A stretch of DNA of 64,000 bases from Monodelphis domestica. Its lineage: Eukaryota; Chordata; Mammalia; Didelphimorphia; Didelphidae. A model generated the notes under the pieces. It did no database searches, was not told the DNA's origin, and saw only the letters and a list, made by a program, of their open reading frames with translations. The DNA lies in the NCBI RefSeq assembly GCF_027887165.1, contig NC_077235.1, positions 13,661,033 through 13,725,032 of the forward strand, read 5' to 3'. The position numbers and the translations under genes were made by a program. Positions 1 to 10,419 of the stretch are shown piece after piece (the first letter of the stretch is position 1; every line of letters begins with the position of its first letter).

Positions 1-837
1 TTAGAATACAGACCTAGTAGTAGTACTACAAAGTTCAAGGACATGTATGCACAGGTTTTTAGCCATTTAGGCATAGTTCCAGATTGTTTTCCAAAAATGT
101 TGGACTAGTTCACTGCTCCCTCAATTATTCATTAGTATACCTATATTTTCTTCCTTCCCTACAGCAAGTCATTTCTGATAGGTATGAACTGGTACCTCAG
201 CATATCTTTTGTTGACTTTGCTGCTCCAAAATTTGATTTGAAAAGTTATTTGAATTTGTTTGGAAGGGAATGTTGAGAGAGCTCAACTGGATAGCTGACT
301 CTAACTCACTGTCTTGGCTTTGAATCCTGCTTACTTCTTGCCTTCTACTGCCAGACCCTCAAAATCTACCCATATCTAAAGTTGCTTCTGCTTATATGCA
401 AGCTCCTAAGGGCATGACCAAGTCCCTCATTCAATCAGAAAAGACTTCCTGTTGTATCTAATTGAAATATTTTTTATTTAAGACGTCCAGGCCTTGCTCA
501 CACTTAGATTTGATTGACTGATTCAGTAAAGAAGTATTTTTGCCTAACAAAGATCATGAGAGGAGAAAATGTTTGAGGGGAAATGTTAGGTTAGAAAGCA
601 GCAAAAACAAACATTGCCTATTTTGCCATTTAGCTCTGGTCTCCAGCTTTATAAAGACAAATAACACAGGTGGGAAAGAAAGATACTTTGGGCCAAATGC
701 TTGAAAACATGTCCCTTTTGTAGATCTAGTAGATGAAAAATTGCTAATATATTGTGACTCTGAAACAAAAGTTTGAAATGCTCTTGTTCGTGGTGAAGAG
801 ATCATTTCAAAGTAGCTAAGAGAGTTCACATGCACAG
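1..837. other. No assigned feature
   Basis: I see no gene or clear repeat here. Short frames exist on both strands but none resembles a known protein. Confidence 0.5.
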
Positions 838-1092
838 CTAGATGGCACCATGGTGAATAGAGCACTGGGCTTGGAGTTAGAAAAACTCAAGGTAAATTTA
901 GACTCAGACATTTTATTAGTTGTGTGACCCTGGGCAAATAATTTAATCACTGTCTGCCTCAGTTTCCTCCTTTGTAAAAAGGGAATAATACTAGCATCTA
1001 CTTCCCAGGATTTTTATAAGGATCAAATAACATTTGTAAAACACTTAGCATAATGCTTATACATACTTGGCACTTAATTAATGCTTGTTTCA
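838..1092 (+). mobile_element. MIR/MAR1-type CORE-SINE
   Basis: The copy opens with a tRNA-like head (agctagatggcaccatgg), carries the central gtgtgaccctgggcaa block and cctcagtttcctcctttgta, and ends with an L2-like tail (gcacttaattaatgcttgtt). It is diverged and no target duplication is visible. Confidence 0.8.
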
Positions 1093-1129
1093 TTTCAGGA
1101 CCCCATTTTAGTAGAATACTAATTTTGTG

Positions 1130-1690
1130 GGGACTCGCACCAAGATCACTGAAGAGGCTTCAGAGTTGGTTTTGACCTTGACATCTGGCACAAGGGTGCA
1201 TCAAATAGCAAAAGGCATAGTGTCCAGTGAAAGGGAAGAAATAGTCTGTCCTTGTGATACTGTTCCTAAGGTATTGTGTTCAGCTCCAGGCCTCATATTT
1301 TAGGGAGGACATTAGTAAGTTAGAGAGTATCCAAAGGAGAGCAATTGGGATGGTGAAGGGCCTTGAGTTCATGCCAGACACAGAGGGGTAAGAGAAAGTG
1401 AAGATGCATAGTCTTTAACTATCTAAAGGGCTATCAGATAGAATACAGATTAGACTTATTCTCTTTGGCCCAGGAGACAAAACTAGGAGTAGTGGAAGGA
1501 AGTTGCAAAGAATGAAATTTAGACTTGATTTTAGGAAAAATCTGCTGATTAGTCATCTTGAAGAGGAATGGGCTTACTCTGAGGTAGTAGGTTCACTGTT
1601 ACAAGAGTTGTTCAAACAAAGGCTAGATGAACATCCAGCTTTCTTGATAGGTAAAATGGGGGCTGAGACTGTAAGTTGAGCTTCACAGCC
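1130..1690 (+). mobile_element. CR1/L3-family LINE 3' part
   Basis: Blocks such as tattgtgttcagctccagg, gagagcaattgggatggtga and gaatgggcttactctgaggt follow the order of the 3' end of mammalian CR1/L3 elements as I recall it. Strongly diverged and without an open frame. The left limit is uncertain. Confidence 0.65.
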
Positions 1691-1699
1691 TCTAGCCCA

Positions 1700-2490
1700 G
1701 ATATTTTATGTCTATCATGAGGGTGATGATATTTTATCAAGATTTTACTGGAATTATGGTACTTTGTTATTGGTTGACAGTTGTTTATCTATATATGTAA
1801 CAGAGATGACCCCATGGAGTATATACTGATTGGTTTGTCCATAACTTTGGATCAAACCAAATGTCATTAACTCTTTGGGCATGTATGATGTTGTGATCAG
1901 AGTAAATTCATATTTCTGGGTGGTCAATTTAACTCAAAGTTATAGTGAGAACAGGTTTTAGAATTTCTCGGCTGCTATATATCTAAAAACAGTCTGTAAC
2001 ATTTTGAGTACTTGGAGAAAATCAAAGCTTTTTGCAAATGTAATAAAATCACATATCTGTTTATTGGAAAAAGATTTTATTTTTCCCATATGATTTCTAA
2101 AATAGTTCATGCTTTGCTCTATCTTCATTAGCCAAATTGGCATATCTATTTTCTGATAATAATTTGTTAAGTTGAATCTCTCATACTTTCCTTATGGGCA
2201 TAATGTCAAGAAATAGTCTGGAAGCTAGCACACTTCAATAAATTAAGAACCAGGTGAAGGTCTAGACTCAAAGAAGAGTCAGAAAAGCATTCCTCTATAA
2301 CAGACAACCATAGTCAAGCAAAACAAATCAACTCCTTGACCATGTCTGTAAATGTAGACTTCTTGGTGCAGCTCTAGCCTACTCCTGTCCTAAGAGATGG
2401 GAAATGTGTTTCATCATTAGTCTTCAGACATCACAACTGGACTTTGTATTGATCAGAGTTCTGAAATGTTTTGCAGGAATTTTCCCTTAC
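1700..2490. other. No assigned feature
   Basis: AT-rich sequence with no recognised repeat or coding signal. Confidence 0.45.
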
Positions 2491-2499
2491 AATGTTGTA

Positions 2500-2810
2500 G
2501 TCGTTGTATAAATTGTTCTCCTTATTATGCTCAATGGTGTTATTGATAACTTGTATTTCTTCCTTTGAAAACTGCCTGTTCATATCTTTTGATCATTTGT
2601 CTATTAAGAAAGGCACTCATTCCTATGAATCTGAATCAGTTTCTTATATATCTTGGATATTAGACTTTTATCAGAGAAATCTGCTGCCAAGATCATTTCC
2701 CAGTTACATCTTTCCCGTCTCATTTTAACTACATTAGATTTGTTTGTAAAGGTTCCATAAAAATCAGTATTCCTCCATTATTGTTGTTGTATGACTATAT
2801 GTTATGGTAA
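2500..2810 (-). mobile_element. L1 ORF2 fragment, antisense
   Basis: The order gaaaactgcctgttcatatc, then cttggatattagac, then tcatttcccagttac matches the antisense of the ORF2 region just before the C-terminal third of mammalian L1. An old 5'-truncated and 3'-truncated piece. Confidence 0.65.
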
Positions 2811-2814
2811 TGGT

Positions 2815-3240
2815 GATCTCTCTGAAGAAATGAAAATGAGCATAACCTACAGGGAAATGAGAAAGTGCACGGTGGCCATGAATAAGCTGCAACACCTCTA
2901 AAACAAGGAATTATAAAGGATAGCAGACTGTTGCCCAAGAAATCTAAGAGTCAAAAAGAATATGGGTTGGTAATGGGGTAAGAAGAGCACAAATCAACTA
3001 ATGGGTGGCCCTTGTGATCCATTGGTATAGAAAACGTGAAGAAAGAATCAAGAAGGCTTCCATCATACTAACTGGATTCCCTCCAAAGAATGAACATGTT
3101 TGGAAGTGACATTAAAAAGAGTCCCACAGGAGGGATGGACATGGGTATATTGTAATTTGCGTCACTGCAATAATGCCCATTGATAAGGTCCCAGAGCCAC
3201 TGAGTGTTTGAACATAACTAATTTCCACATAAATAACTAC
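2815..3240. other. No assigned feature
   Basis: Nothing recognised; no open frame of note. Confidence 0.4.
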
Positions 3241-3242
3241 TT

Positions 3243-3448
3243 AAGCACCATGAATCTAGGATCATAGATTAAAAGCTGTCAAGTCCAGCCTCCTCATTTA
3301 ACAGGTGAGGAAACTGAGGCTGAAAGAGGTCAAGGGAATTATCTTTGGTCTATAGCAAACATGTATCTGAGGCAGGAGTCAAACTCTGTTCTTCTGACTC
3401 AAGTACTTCACTCTATTTACTGAGTCATCTAGCAGACTTTTTAGAGAG
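3243..3448 (-). mobile_element. MIR-like SINE fragment
   Basis: The plus strand reads taggatcatagatt, then ggtgaggaaactgaggctga, then a region like gaactctgttcttctgactc. This is the reverse of the MIR core (cctcagtttcctc), so the copy lies on the minus strand. Confidence 0.6.
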
Positions 3449-3559
3449 TGTCTGCTCTAGGTGTTTTTCCAAACTCCCCAAACTTTTTCCAGGTCCAGTA
3501 AAAGAGTGTGCTAAGTCAGAAATCAATGCTATTGGCATTAAACTTCATATCTATTGATT

Positions 3560-4460
3560 TTTATCAAGCAGGCACAAAAACTCTAATAAAAGAAGAGTCT
3601 GAAAAACCGTCCTCATGGACTGTGTTTCAGTAATTTTTGCTATTCGAGTCTTCTGGCTAATGTGAGCTAGGAAAGGTATATCCCTGGAGGAAGGGACAAG
3701 ATTATTTCCCAAACCTAGAAATCACTGAAACAGGTTTGTTTGTACATATTATAAAAAATAGAACAGGGCAGAAAGGGTGAGTTCAATTACAAGTTTTAAT
3801 TTTGGAATGTGGTTCTTTTTATGAAATATTGCTGTCTACATATTTTTTCATATAATGACTTGAATCAATACTTAGAGCAATAATAAAAGCAAAGAAATGA
3901 GGAAAAAGTTATTCACAAACAGATTGGTTGTTCTTTCTAAAACTCAGATGCTAAAATCCATCCAGTGCTTCAAGCCTGCAGTCCAACACACATCAATGAG
4001 GAAGCAGTGATTTTGTATGCAGAAGGCACAAGGAAGACAGCACAGCTACATAGCTTACTACCAACATTATAAATAGCTTTCAAAAAAGAGTGCAGGTTGA
4101 CATATTTCCAATACATCATTTTTTTCTGGGTTGTCAGACATGCCATAAAAGACATAACTGAAAATATGTATGGTCAGAAAAGGAGGGAAGTGAGTTTTGT
4201 AGTGAGGAAGAGATGACATGTGGTCAGTCTGAACCATATATTACCTTAGCACCTCTGAGATTCTAAAAGAATAATAAGGCAGCCTCTAGCATGTTTGGTA
4301 GGTCCTCTGGGGAGGATTAGTGACAATGATTATAGCAAGGAAGAGATGGAAAAAATATTGTTGACTATCAGGTCATGTCAACTTAACCACATTCCTTTAA
4401 AACAACAAGGTTGCTAGATATACTTTACCCATATGATAGTATTTGTACTCTTACTATTTG
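3560..4460. other. No assigned feature
   Basis: No repeat or gene recognised. A 61-codon minus frame at 3970-4155 has no familiar motif. Confidence 0.45.
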
Positions 4461-4464
4461 TTGA

Positions 4465-4590
4465 TTTAAAAATTGTAGTGGATAGAAGGTAGACCTTGGA
4501 ATCACAAAGAACTGGTTTCAAGTCTCATCTTCGTTACATACTAGCTTAATGACTCTAGGCTTAAGTCATATAACCTATCAATGTTATACA
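4465..4590 (+). mobile_element. MIR fragment
   Basis: A worn copy of the MIR core: ggatagaaggtagaccttgg, then ctagcttaatgactctaggc and cttaagtcatataacctatc. Confidence 0.5.
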
Positions 4591-4959
4591 CATGTCACAA
4601 GTTAGTGGTGTCCAAAAATTGGGGCTGGGGCTCCCTGCAAGGCCTTGGCCTGACTCCAAGTACTGTTTGATCTACTAATCAGAAGGAGGAAGATGGGTTA
4701 CATTCCACCATCCTCGCTAGAAATTGGGGAGGAGGCAAGGCTTATCTCCAAAACAATCATATTCAGTCATACCCCTCAAAATGCTCCCACTCTGACCTCT
4801 CCTACCCTTTTCCAAGCACCCAACCGTCTCTTCCTTTCTTAGCTACTATAACCTATTCCAGATACAACAAAAATAGCTGGGTAAATACCATTGGGAAAGT
4901 ACCTCCCTTCACTAGAATGACCATTCTTCCTCTTCCAGAACCCCTCTTGGCTGAGTAGT

Positions 4960-5650
4960 CACCACCATAGCTCAGACCTTTATCACTTTCATCATTGCAA
5001 TAACCTTTTTTGGGGGGAGAATTATAGAAAATTTTATTTAATTAATTAATTTATAATATTTTTCCATGGTTACAAGATTCGTGTTCTTTCCTTCCCATTC
5101 CTCCAACTCCCTCCTGTAGTCGACACACAATTCCACTGGGTTTTACATGTGCCATTGATCAAGACCTATTTCCATATTACTGATATTTGCACTAGGGTGA
5201 TCATTTAGAGTCTACATCCTCAATCATATCCCCATCAACCCATGTAATTAAGCAGTTGTTTTTCTTCTATGTTTCTATTCCCATAGTTCTTTCTCTGCAT
5301 GTGGATAGTGTTCTTTCTCATAAATCCCTCAGAATTGTCCTGGATCATTGCATTGCTGCTAGTAGAGAAGTCCATTACATTTGATTGTACCACAGTATAT
5401 TAGTCTCTGTGTATAATGTTCTCCTGGTTCTGCTCCTTTCAATCTGTATCAATTCCTGGAAGTCGTTCCAATATACAATAACCTTTTAATTAATTTTTCT
5501 GACTCATCCCTCTTCTCTCTGGTCCATCTTCTCCCCAGGTATCAAAGTGATTTTCTTAAAGTACATATCCAACTATGTCATTCTACCACTCAACAAATGC
5601 TATTGGCCCCCCACTGACTTTAGAATCAAATAGGATTTCATTTTTATTTC
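4960..5650 (+). mobile_element. L2-family LINE fragment split by an L1
   Basis: tttcatcattgcaataacc before and the run caaagtgattttcttaaag with ccactgactttagaatcaaa after the L1 insert follow the order of the L2 3' region. The two halves are 4960-5009 and 5476-5650. Confidence 0.6.
5010..5475 (-). mobile_element. 5'-truncated L1 with target duplication
   Basis: The plus strand is the antisense of a marsupial L1 3' end: the 3' UTR comes first, then ttagtctctgtgtataatg and ctcctggttctgctcc, the reverse of the ORF2 end motif. The 12-bp duplication caataacctttt flanks it at 4998-5009 and 5476-5487. It inserted into an L2 copy. Confidence 0.85.
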
Positions 5651-5654
5651 ATCC

Positions 5655-6095
5655 TTTAAAATTTTCCACAGTTTTGTGTAAGTTTTATAATAATAGTTAA
5701 TTGTTAGTATACTGTCACATGAATGTAATTTATAAATATGCATATTAGGTATTCATATTCAAACATGTTTTACTGATATTTCACATAATCAAAAATATAT
5801 AAATATCTGAGTTATAGTGGAGATGCAAATGTGTATTAGTGGAGAGAATTTCCATACTGAGAGATCCCTACACTGATTACATCATAGTTCTGGATGAGCA
5901 CTAAATTTGCAATTCCTCAGAAATTTGTAGTCCATAGTCTAAGAACCATTGTATGACATGCTACTGTCATATACTCAGTCTCCCCAAACAACAGCCTGAA
6001 AGAATGTAGTGAATCTTAAGATGGATTCTAGTCCTCTACTCTGAGACCAATTTTCATTTCTATTCTCTATCATTTATTTATGAAAGGTACATTCA
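5655..6095. other. No assigned feature
   Basis: AT-rich; nothing recognised. Confidence 0.4.
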
Positions 6096-6281
6096 TTATA
6101 ATGATAGCTAGCATTTATTGAAGCACTTGAGATTTACAAAGTGCACAAAAACTCAAGGAAGAAAATAACTTCCTAAAAATTAGAATCAAACAAATATAAG
6201 CTAATGAATTCATAAAACATCAAGAAACAATATGAGAAAACTTTAAAAATAGAAGAAAATCTAAAATACCTCACTGGAAAA

Positions 6282-6836
6282 ATGACTGACTTGGAAAATA
6301 GATTCAGGAGAGAGAAGCTAAGAATCATCAGAATACCTGAAATCCCCAATCAAAAAAAGAGCCTGAACACCATGTTACAAGAACTTATCAGGGAAAACTA
6401 TCCTGATAGCCTTGAACAGGAGGGGAAAATGGAAATTGAGAGAAGTCACCAATCACCCCCTGAAAGAGACCCTAAAATAAAATATCCCAAGACTATTATA
6501 GTCAAATTCTGGAACTCCCAAGCCAAGAAAAAAGTACTACAAGTATCCAGCAGCAAACAATTTAAATATCACAGAGCTAGTCAGGATTACATAGGTTCTT
6601 GCAGTTTCTACATTAAAGGACTAGAAGGCATGGAATATCATATTTTGAAAGGCAAAGGATCTAGGACAACCAAGAATTCTATATTCAGCAAAACTGAACA
6701 AAAAAAAAACTCTAGGGGGGGGGGATTGACATTTAATGAAATAGAGGAATTTCAGACTTTCCTGATCAGAAAACAAGGGCTGAAAAGAAAATTTGATGAG
6801 CAAATTCAAGAACTTAAGAGAAACATAAAAACATAA
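6282..6836 (+). pseudogene. L1-type ORF1 (RNA-binding protein) remnant
   Basis: ORF1 proteins bind element RNA and act as nucleic-acid chaperones in retrotransposition. The 184-residue frame keeps the start of the RRM-like domain (LRIIRIPEIPNQKKS), then ERSHQSPPERDPKIKYPKTI and IIVKFWNSQAKKKVLQ, all typical L1 ORF1p blocks. After about residue 95 the frame has shifted. The C-terminal domain (ancestral ITQDLA...STLKD-like order) reads in another frame until NEIEEFQTFLIRK, where the visible frame matches again. The N-terminal coiled coil lies mostly upstream and is not open. It belongs to the surrounding HAL1-like element and is not a host gene. Confidence 0.7.
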
Positions 6837-6857
6837 GGTGAAAAATTAAGGGTTTTT

Positions 6858-7055
6858 TTTAAACCCTTACCTTCCGTCTTGGAGTCAATACTGTGTATTG
6901 GCTCCAAGGCAGAAGAGTGGTAAGGGCTAGGCAATGGGGGTCAAGTGACTTGCCCAGGGTCACAAAGCTGGGAAGTGTCTGAAGCCAGATTTGAACCTAG
7001 GACCTCCCGTCTCTAGGCCTGACTCTCAATCCACTGAGCTACCCAGCTGCCCCCT
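6858..7055 (-). mobile_element. Marsupial tRNA-derived SINE (SINE1/WSINE1-like)
   Basis: Plus strand reads aaacccttaccttccgtctt to gagctacccagctgcccc, the reverse of a full SINE. A perfect 15-bp duplication, aaattaagggttttt, lies at 6843-6857 and 7056-7070. It sits inside the half-L1. The exact family name (SINE1_MD or WSINE1 type) cannot be settled by eye. Confidence 0.9.
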
Positions 7056-7470
7056 AAATTAAGGGTTTTTATAAGATTGAATTTAGTACATTTATACCTG
7101 GGAAGGTAATAATTGAAATAATTAAGATATCTATGATACTTGGGATTCATTAGGTACTTAAAGTATGCAAGATAACTGGTACTTAAGAATTTGGAGTGAT
7201 GAAAAATTGTATATATAGAAAGAAGGAAGGAAGCTTAATTACATGAGCTGATATCCCAGAACAAAACAAGGGATGGGAAAGAGAAACATATTGGAAGAAG
7301 AGAAAAAGACAAATAGAGGTAAACTACCTCTTATTAAAAGGCACATAAGAGATAAATACAGTAGAGGAGAAGATGGGGGTGGAATATGTTTGAATCTAAC
7401 TCTTATCAGAATCACTTCAAAGTAGGAATAGCATTTACAGTCAGTTATAGAAACCCACCTTACCCTGTAG

Positions 7471-7695
7471 CACTGTTGGCAAACCTTTTAGAGATCACAT
7501 GCCCAAACTGCACCTTCAAGCAGTCTGTGAACCTCTTTCATTACTCCAGACAGAGGAGGGAGGAAGTGCTCACAGTGGTAGGCTAGGCAGAAGGGTGGGG
7601 CATGTGAAAATTGTCCTCAGGTTTGGTGGAGAGGTAGAACAGAGCAACCCCCTCCAGCATGCTAGGGCATGTATGCCACGCCGTCATCAACATGG
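7471..7695. mobile_element. Short non-autonomous hAT-like element
   Basis: It begins cactgttggcaaacctttta and ends catcaacatgg, which suggests degenerate inverted ends. It is flanked by the 8-bp near-identical sites ccctgtag (7463-7470) and ccctatag (7696-7703), as hAT transposition gives. It resembles the longer element at 41959-42439 at its left end. Confidence 0.6.
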
Positions 7696-8408
7696 CCCTA
7701 TAGGGCAGTAAAAGGGTAGGGAGAATAAAAGGGAGGGGTAGATAGACAAAAAAGAGAGTAAATTGGAGGAGGCAGTTGTCAAAAGCAAAACAAATGTAAG
7801 CAGGAAAAGGCTAAATGGAGAGAGAAAGAATAAATGAGGGGAAAAGAAGATGGAAGGGAACATACAATTAGGAATCATAACTATAAATGTGAATGGAATG
7901 AACTGAGATATAAATCAGAAAAGGATAGCAAAATGTATTTAAAACCAAAATCCCACAATATTATATGATGATCAACTATGAAGGACTAAACCCATTATTA
8001 AAAAAATAAGTCTCTAAGATAACCACAAGAGACTCCAGATGAAAATTCTATCCATAACCAGTAAAGAAATTGTTGGAATTTGAGTGCAGATCAAAATTTG
8101 CTGTCTTCCACTTTATTTCCTTCATGAGATATTTTATTGTATGTGTGGTATGTGTCTTCTATCATGGTGTGAGCAATATAGAAATATGTAATGCATGAAA
8201 GGACAAGTATTACCTATATCAGACTATTTGCTGCCTTGATGGACGGAAGGAGGGTAAGGAAGGAGAAAATATGAATCATAAAATGTCAAAAATTGTTTCT
8301 ACATTTAATTGAAAAATAAAAAAGATTGTAAAGGGCTTTACAAATATTATCTCATCTTATCCTCACAGCAACCACAGGAAGTTAAGTGCTATTGTTATGC
8401 TTATAGAA

Positions 8409-8899
8409 CAGGGGTGCCCAAATTGCGGTCCCCTGAGGCCATTTATCCAGCCCCCACCACACTTCCAGAAGGGGCACCTCTTTCATTGGTGGTCAGTGAG
8501 AGGAGCACTGTATGTGGTGGCGCTGCAAAGCATGGCATCACTCACGTACAGTACTACTTCTGGTGACATAATCCTTTGCATGGCACCTTGTTCTGAGAGT
8601 AACTGAATGAGAACGAGGTGCTGTGCAAAGGATTATGTGGCTGTACAATGGAAGATGACAGCATGGTGAGTGGCGATCTGGGGGAGGGGATTCTGCACTG
8701 TGTATACTGCTGCCGAGTATAGTGGTGGCGGTGATGGGCCTGTGCAAGGTGTGGCAGGCTCATCCCAACCAGTGCTGCAGCCTCTGCTATCCCAGACAGC
8801 GCTATACACATTTGTTCATAGTTTTTTTAATAGTCCAGCCCTCCAAAGGTCTGAGGGACAGTGAACTGGCCCCCTGTGTAAAAAGTTTGGGGACCCTTG
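8409..8899. mobile_element. OC1 (OposCharlie1)-like hAT element, non-autonomous
   Basis: Ends are caggggtgcccaaa and the reverse of caagggtccccaaa, 12 of 14 matching. Internal blocks ggggcacctctttcattggt, ggtcagtgagaggagca and gacagtgaactggccccctg are those I recall for OC1, a hAT family known in opossum, Tasmanian devil and other tetrapods. It lies in an older SINE; flanks ttatagaa and agatagag match poorly. Confidence 0.75.
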
Positions 8900-9077
8900 A
8901 GATAGAGGAAGAAACTGAGACTTAAATGATTTAATTTTTTAATTAAATGATTTGCCCTGGGCCACACACCCAGCTAGGAACAGTCTCAGACAACATTTGA
9001 ACTTAAGTCTTCCTAACTATTTGTTCTGGGTTCTATCTTGCCACCTAGCTATCTGTAAATAAATGCTACCTAGCTAG

Positions 9078-9300
9078 CTAGTAGTAACTAACATTTATAT
9101 AATGTGCCTATATACTGTGTGCTAGGCACTATGCTAAGTTAAGTAGTAGTAGGAGTAGTAATATCCCTATTTTTCAAATAAGAGAAGTGAAACCCTGGGA
9201 GCCCAAGTGACCTGCCCATGGTCAAAATCCAGTAAATGTTAGAGGCAAAATTCAAATTCACATTCTCATGGCTTAAAGTCCAATGCTATCATCTATGCAT
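9078..9300 (-). mobile_element. MIR-like SINE
   Basis: Reads taactaacatttatataatg, then tgtgctaggcactatgcta, then caagtgacctgcccatggtc: the reverse order of a MIR/MAR1 copy. Confidence 0.55.
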
Positions 9301-9304
9301 ACTG

Positions 9305-10255
9305 AAAGAGCCCAGGTCTTGGATGTAGCATAACTGGATTTGAGTTCCCACTCTTGACACCCTCATTTTAAAAGACTTCTGTTCTTTAAGTAAATTAAAG
9401 AGGAAATAAGTTTTCTTACCTTTTTAAACCCTTTGATTCTCTACTCTGTATTTGAACTCAAGTTTCTAAGTTGGCCAGTTAAGTGATCCACAATAAAGTT
9501 CACAATTCATAATGGACTGATTAGCATTCAAAGAATCAAAATATGATTTGCCACATTTAAATCATAAACATACACAAAACACAAACATACACAACATCCT
9601 CCCTAAACTCTTAAGGAACAATTGTTGGCAAATGTTGACTTTATTTATTTATGTTTTCTAAGTCCATTGGTAGCTATAAATTTTACACTGAATCCAGAGA
9701 ATAGTTCCTTGGTTCTGGGAAGGAAAATTCTACATTCCTTCCTCACATTTCACATGCAAGTGTTCTGGGATGTTGCATTTTGAAATCCTCTAGAGGCTTT
9801 CACCCTTTTCATCAGCCACTTCATTCTGCTCTCAAATATTTGGTGCAAAACCAAGAATTTCTGTACAGAGCAGAGAGAAAACCTCTTCTTTAAATGGATT
9901 ATTTCCAACATTTTCTCCATGTATTGGTCTGGGAGAATAAAGGCATAGCAAAGGACTAAGTCAGATTTTTGGTGGGCTTGATTTGTCTGGAATTCATGGA
10001 GTTGCCATATTTTGGTGGGAGTAGTCACCATTATCCCAAAGGTCTTGTCCTCAGCTTTGCCAGTTCCTCAGTTCCCTTTTACCAGTTCATTTGGAGGATG
10101 GTGTAGTGACAGTGGTAAGTTCAGCTTCCTTGCCAGTCACCTTCACAAGAGTCTGAACAACAAGAAGCTCACAGCCTCAGAATCTCTGCATTTGATGGGT
10201 TCTTAGATGACATCTAGTCTAACCTGTACCCAAGAGGTGAGCCTTTATCCAGCCT
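9305..10255. other. No assigned feature
   Basis: No clear repeat and no recognised protein. The 93-codon minus frame at 9750-10031 is unfamiliar. Confidence 0.45.
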
Positions 10256-10257
10256 GT

Positions 10258-10405
10258 GCTTCCAATTCAGTCTAACACACATCTATTATGCACCTGCTAT
10301 GTAATAGGCACTGTGCAAAGTGCTGGAGATAGAATTAGTAAAAAGAGAGTCCCTGACCCCAAGGAACTTACCATCTAATGGAGGAAGACAACATACTAAA
10401 GGAGG
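10258..10405 (-). mobile_element. L2 3' end
   Basis: ctgctatgtaataggcact and gtgcaaagtgctggagata, then ccccaaggaacttaccatct are the antisense of the L2 terminal region. Confidence 0.7.
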
Positions 10406-10419
10406 CAGGAAAGGGGGAG

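Larger units (their letters stand above)
6142..8322 (+). mobile_element. Half-L1 (HAL1-like) retroelement
   Basis: The order is an L1-type ORF1 (6282-6836), an inter-ORF spacer, a remnant of about 80 bp of the ORF2 endonuclease start near 7880-7965 (frame reading ITINVNGMN), then directly an L1-type 3' UTR (from about 7970, with attacctatatcagact and an A-rich end near 8315). Almost all of ORF2 is missing, as in the HAL1 class of L1 derivatives known from opossum. Imperfect flanking sequence (gatttacaaagtgc / gattgtaaagggc) may be its target duplication. A SINE and a hAT element later landed in it. Confidence 0.65.
6098..9055 (-). mobile_element. MIR/MAR1-type SINE carrying nested inserts
   Basis: Three pieces of one SINE lie in the right order: 6098-6141 (gatagctagcatttattgaa), 8323-8408 (ggctttacaaatattatctc to ttatagaa) and 8900-9055 (gaagaaactgagac to ttgccacctagct). 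The half-L1 at 6142-8322 and the OC1-like element at 8409-8899 interrupt it. It ends with the reverse of the tRNA head, so it lies on the minus strand. Confidence 0.75.

Noticed and set aside
7499-8925. Several 60-85-codon frames around 7.5-8.9 kb
   Set aside because: They lie over the two hAT elements and reflect their composition.
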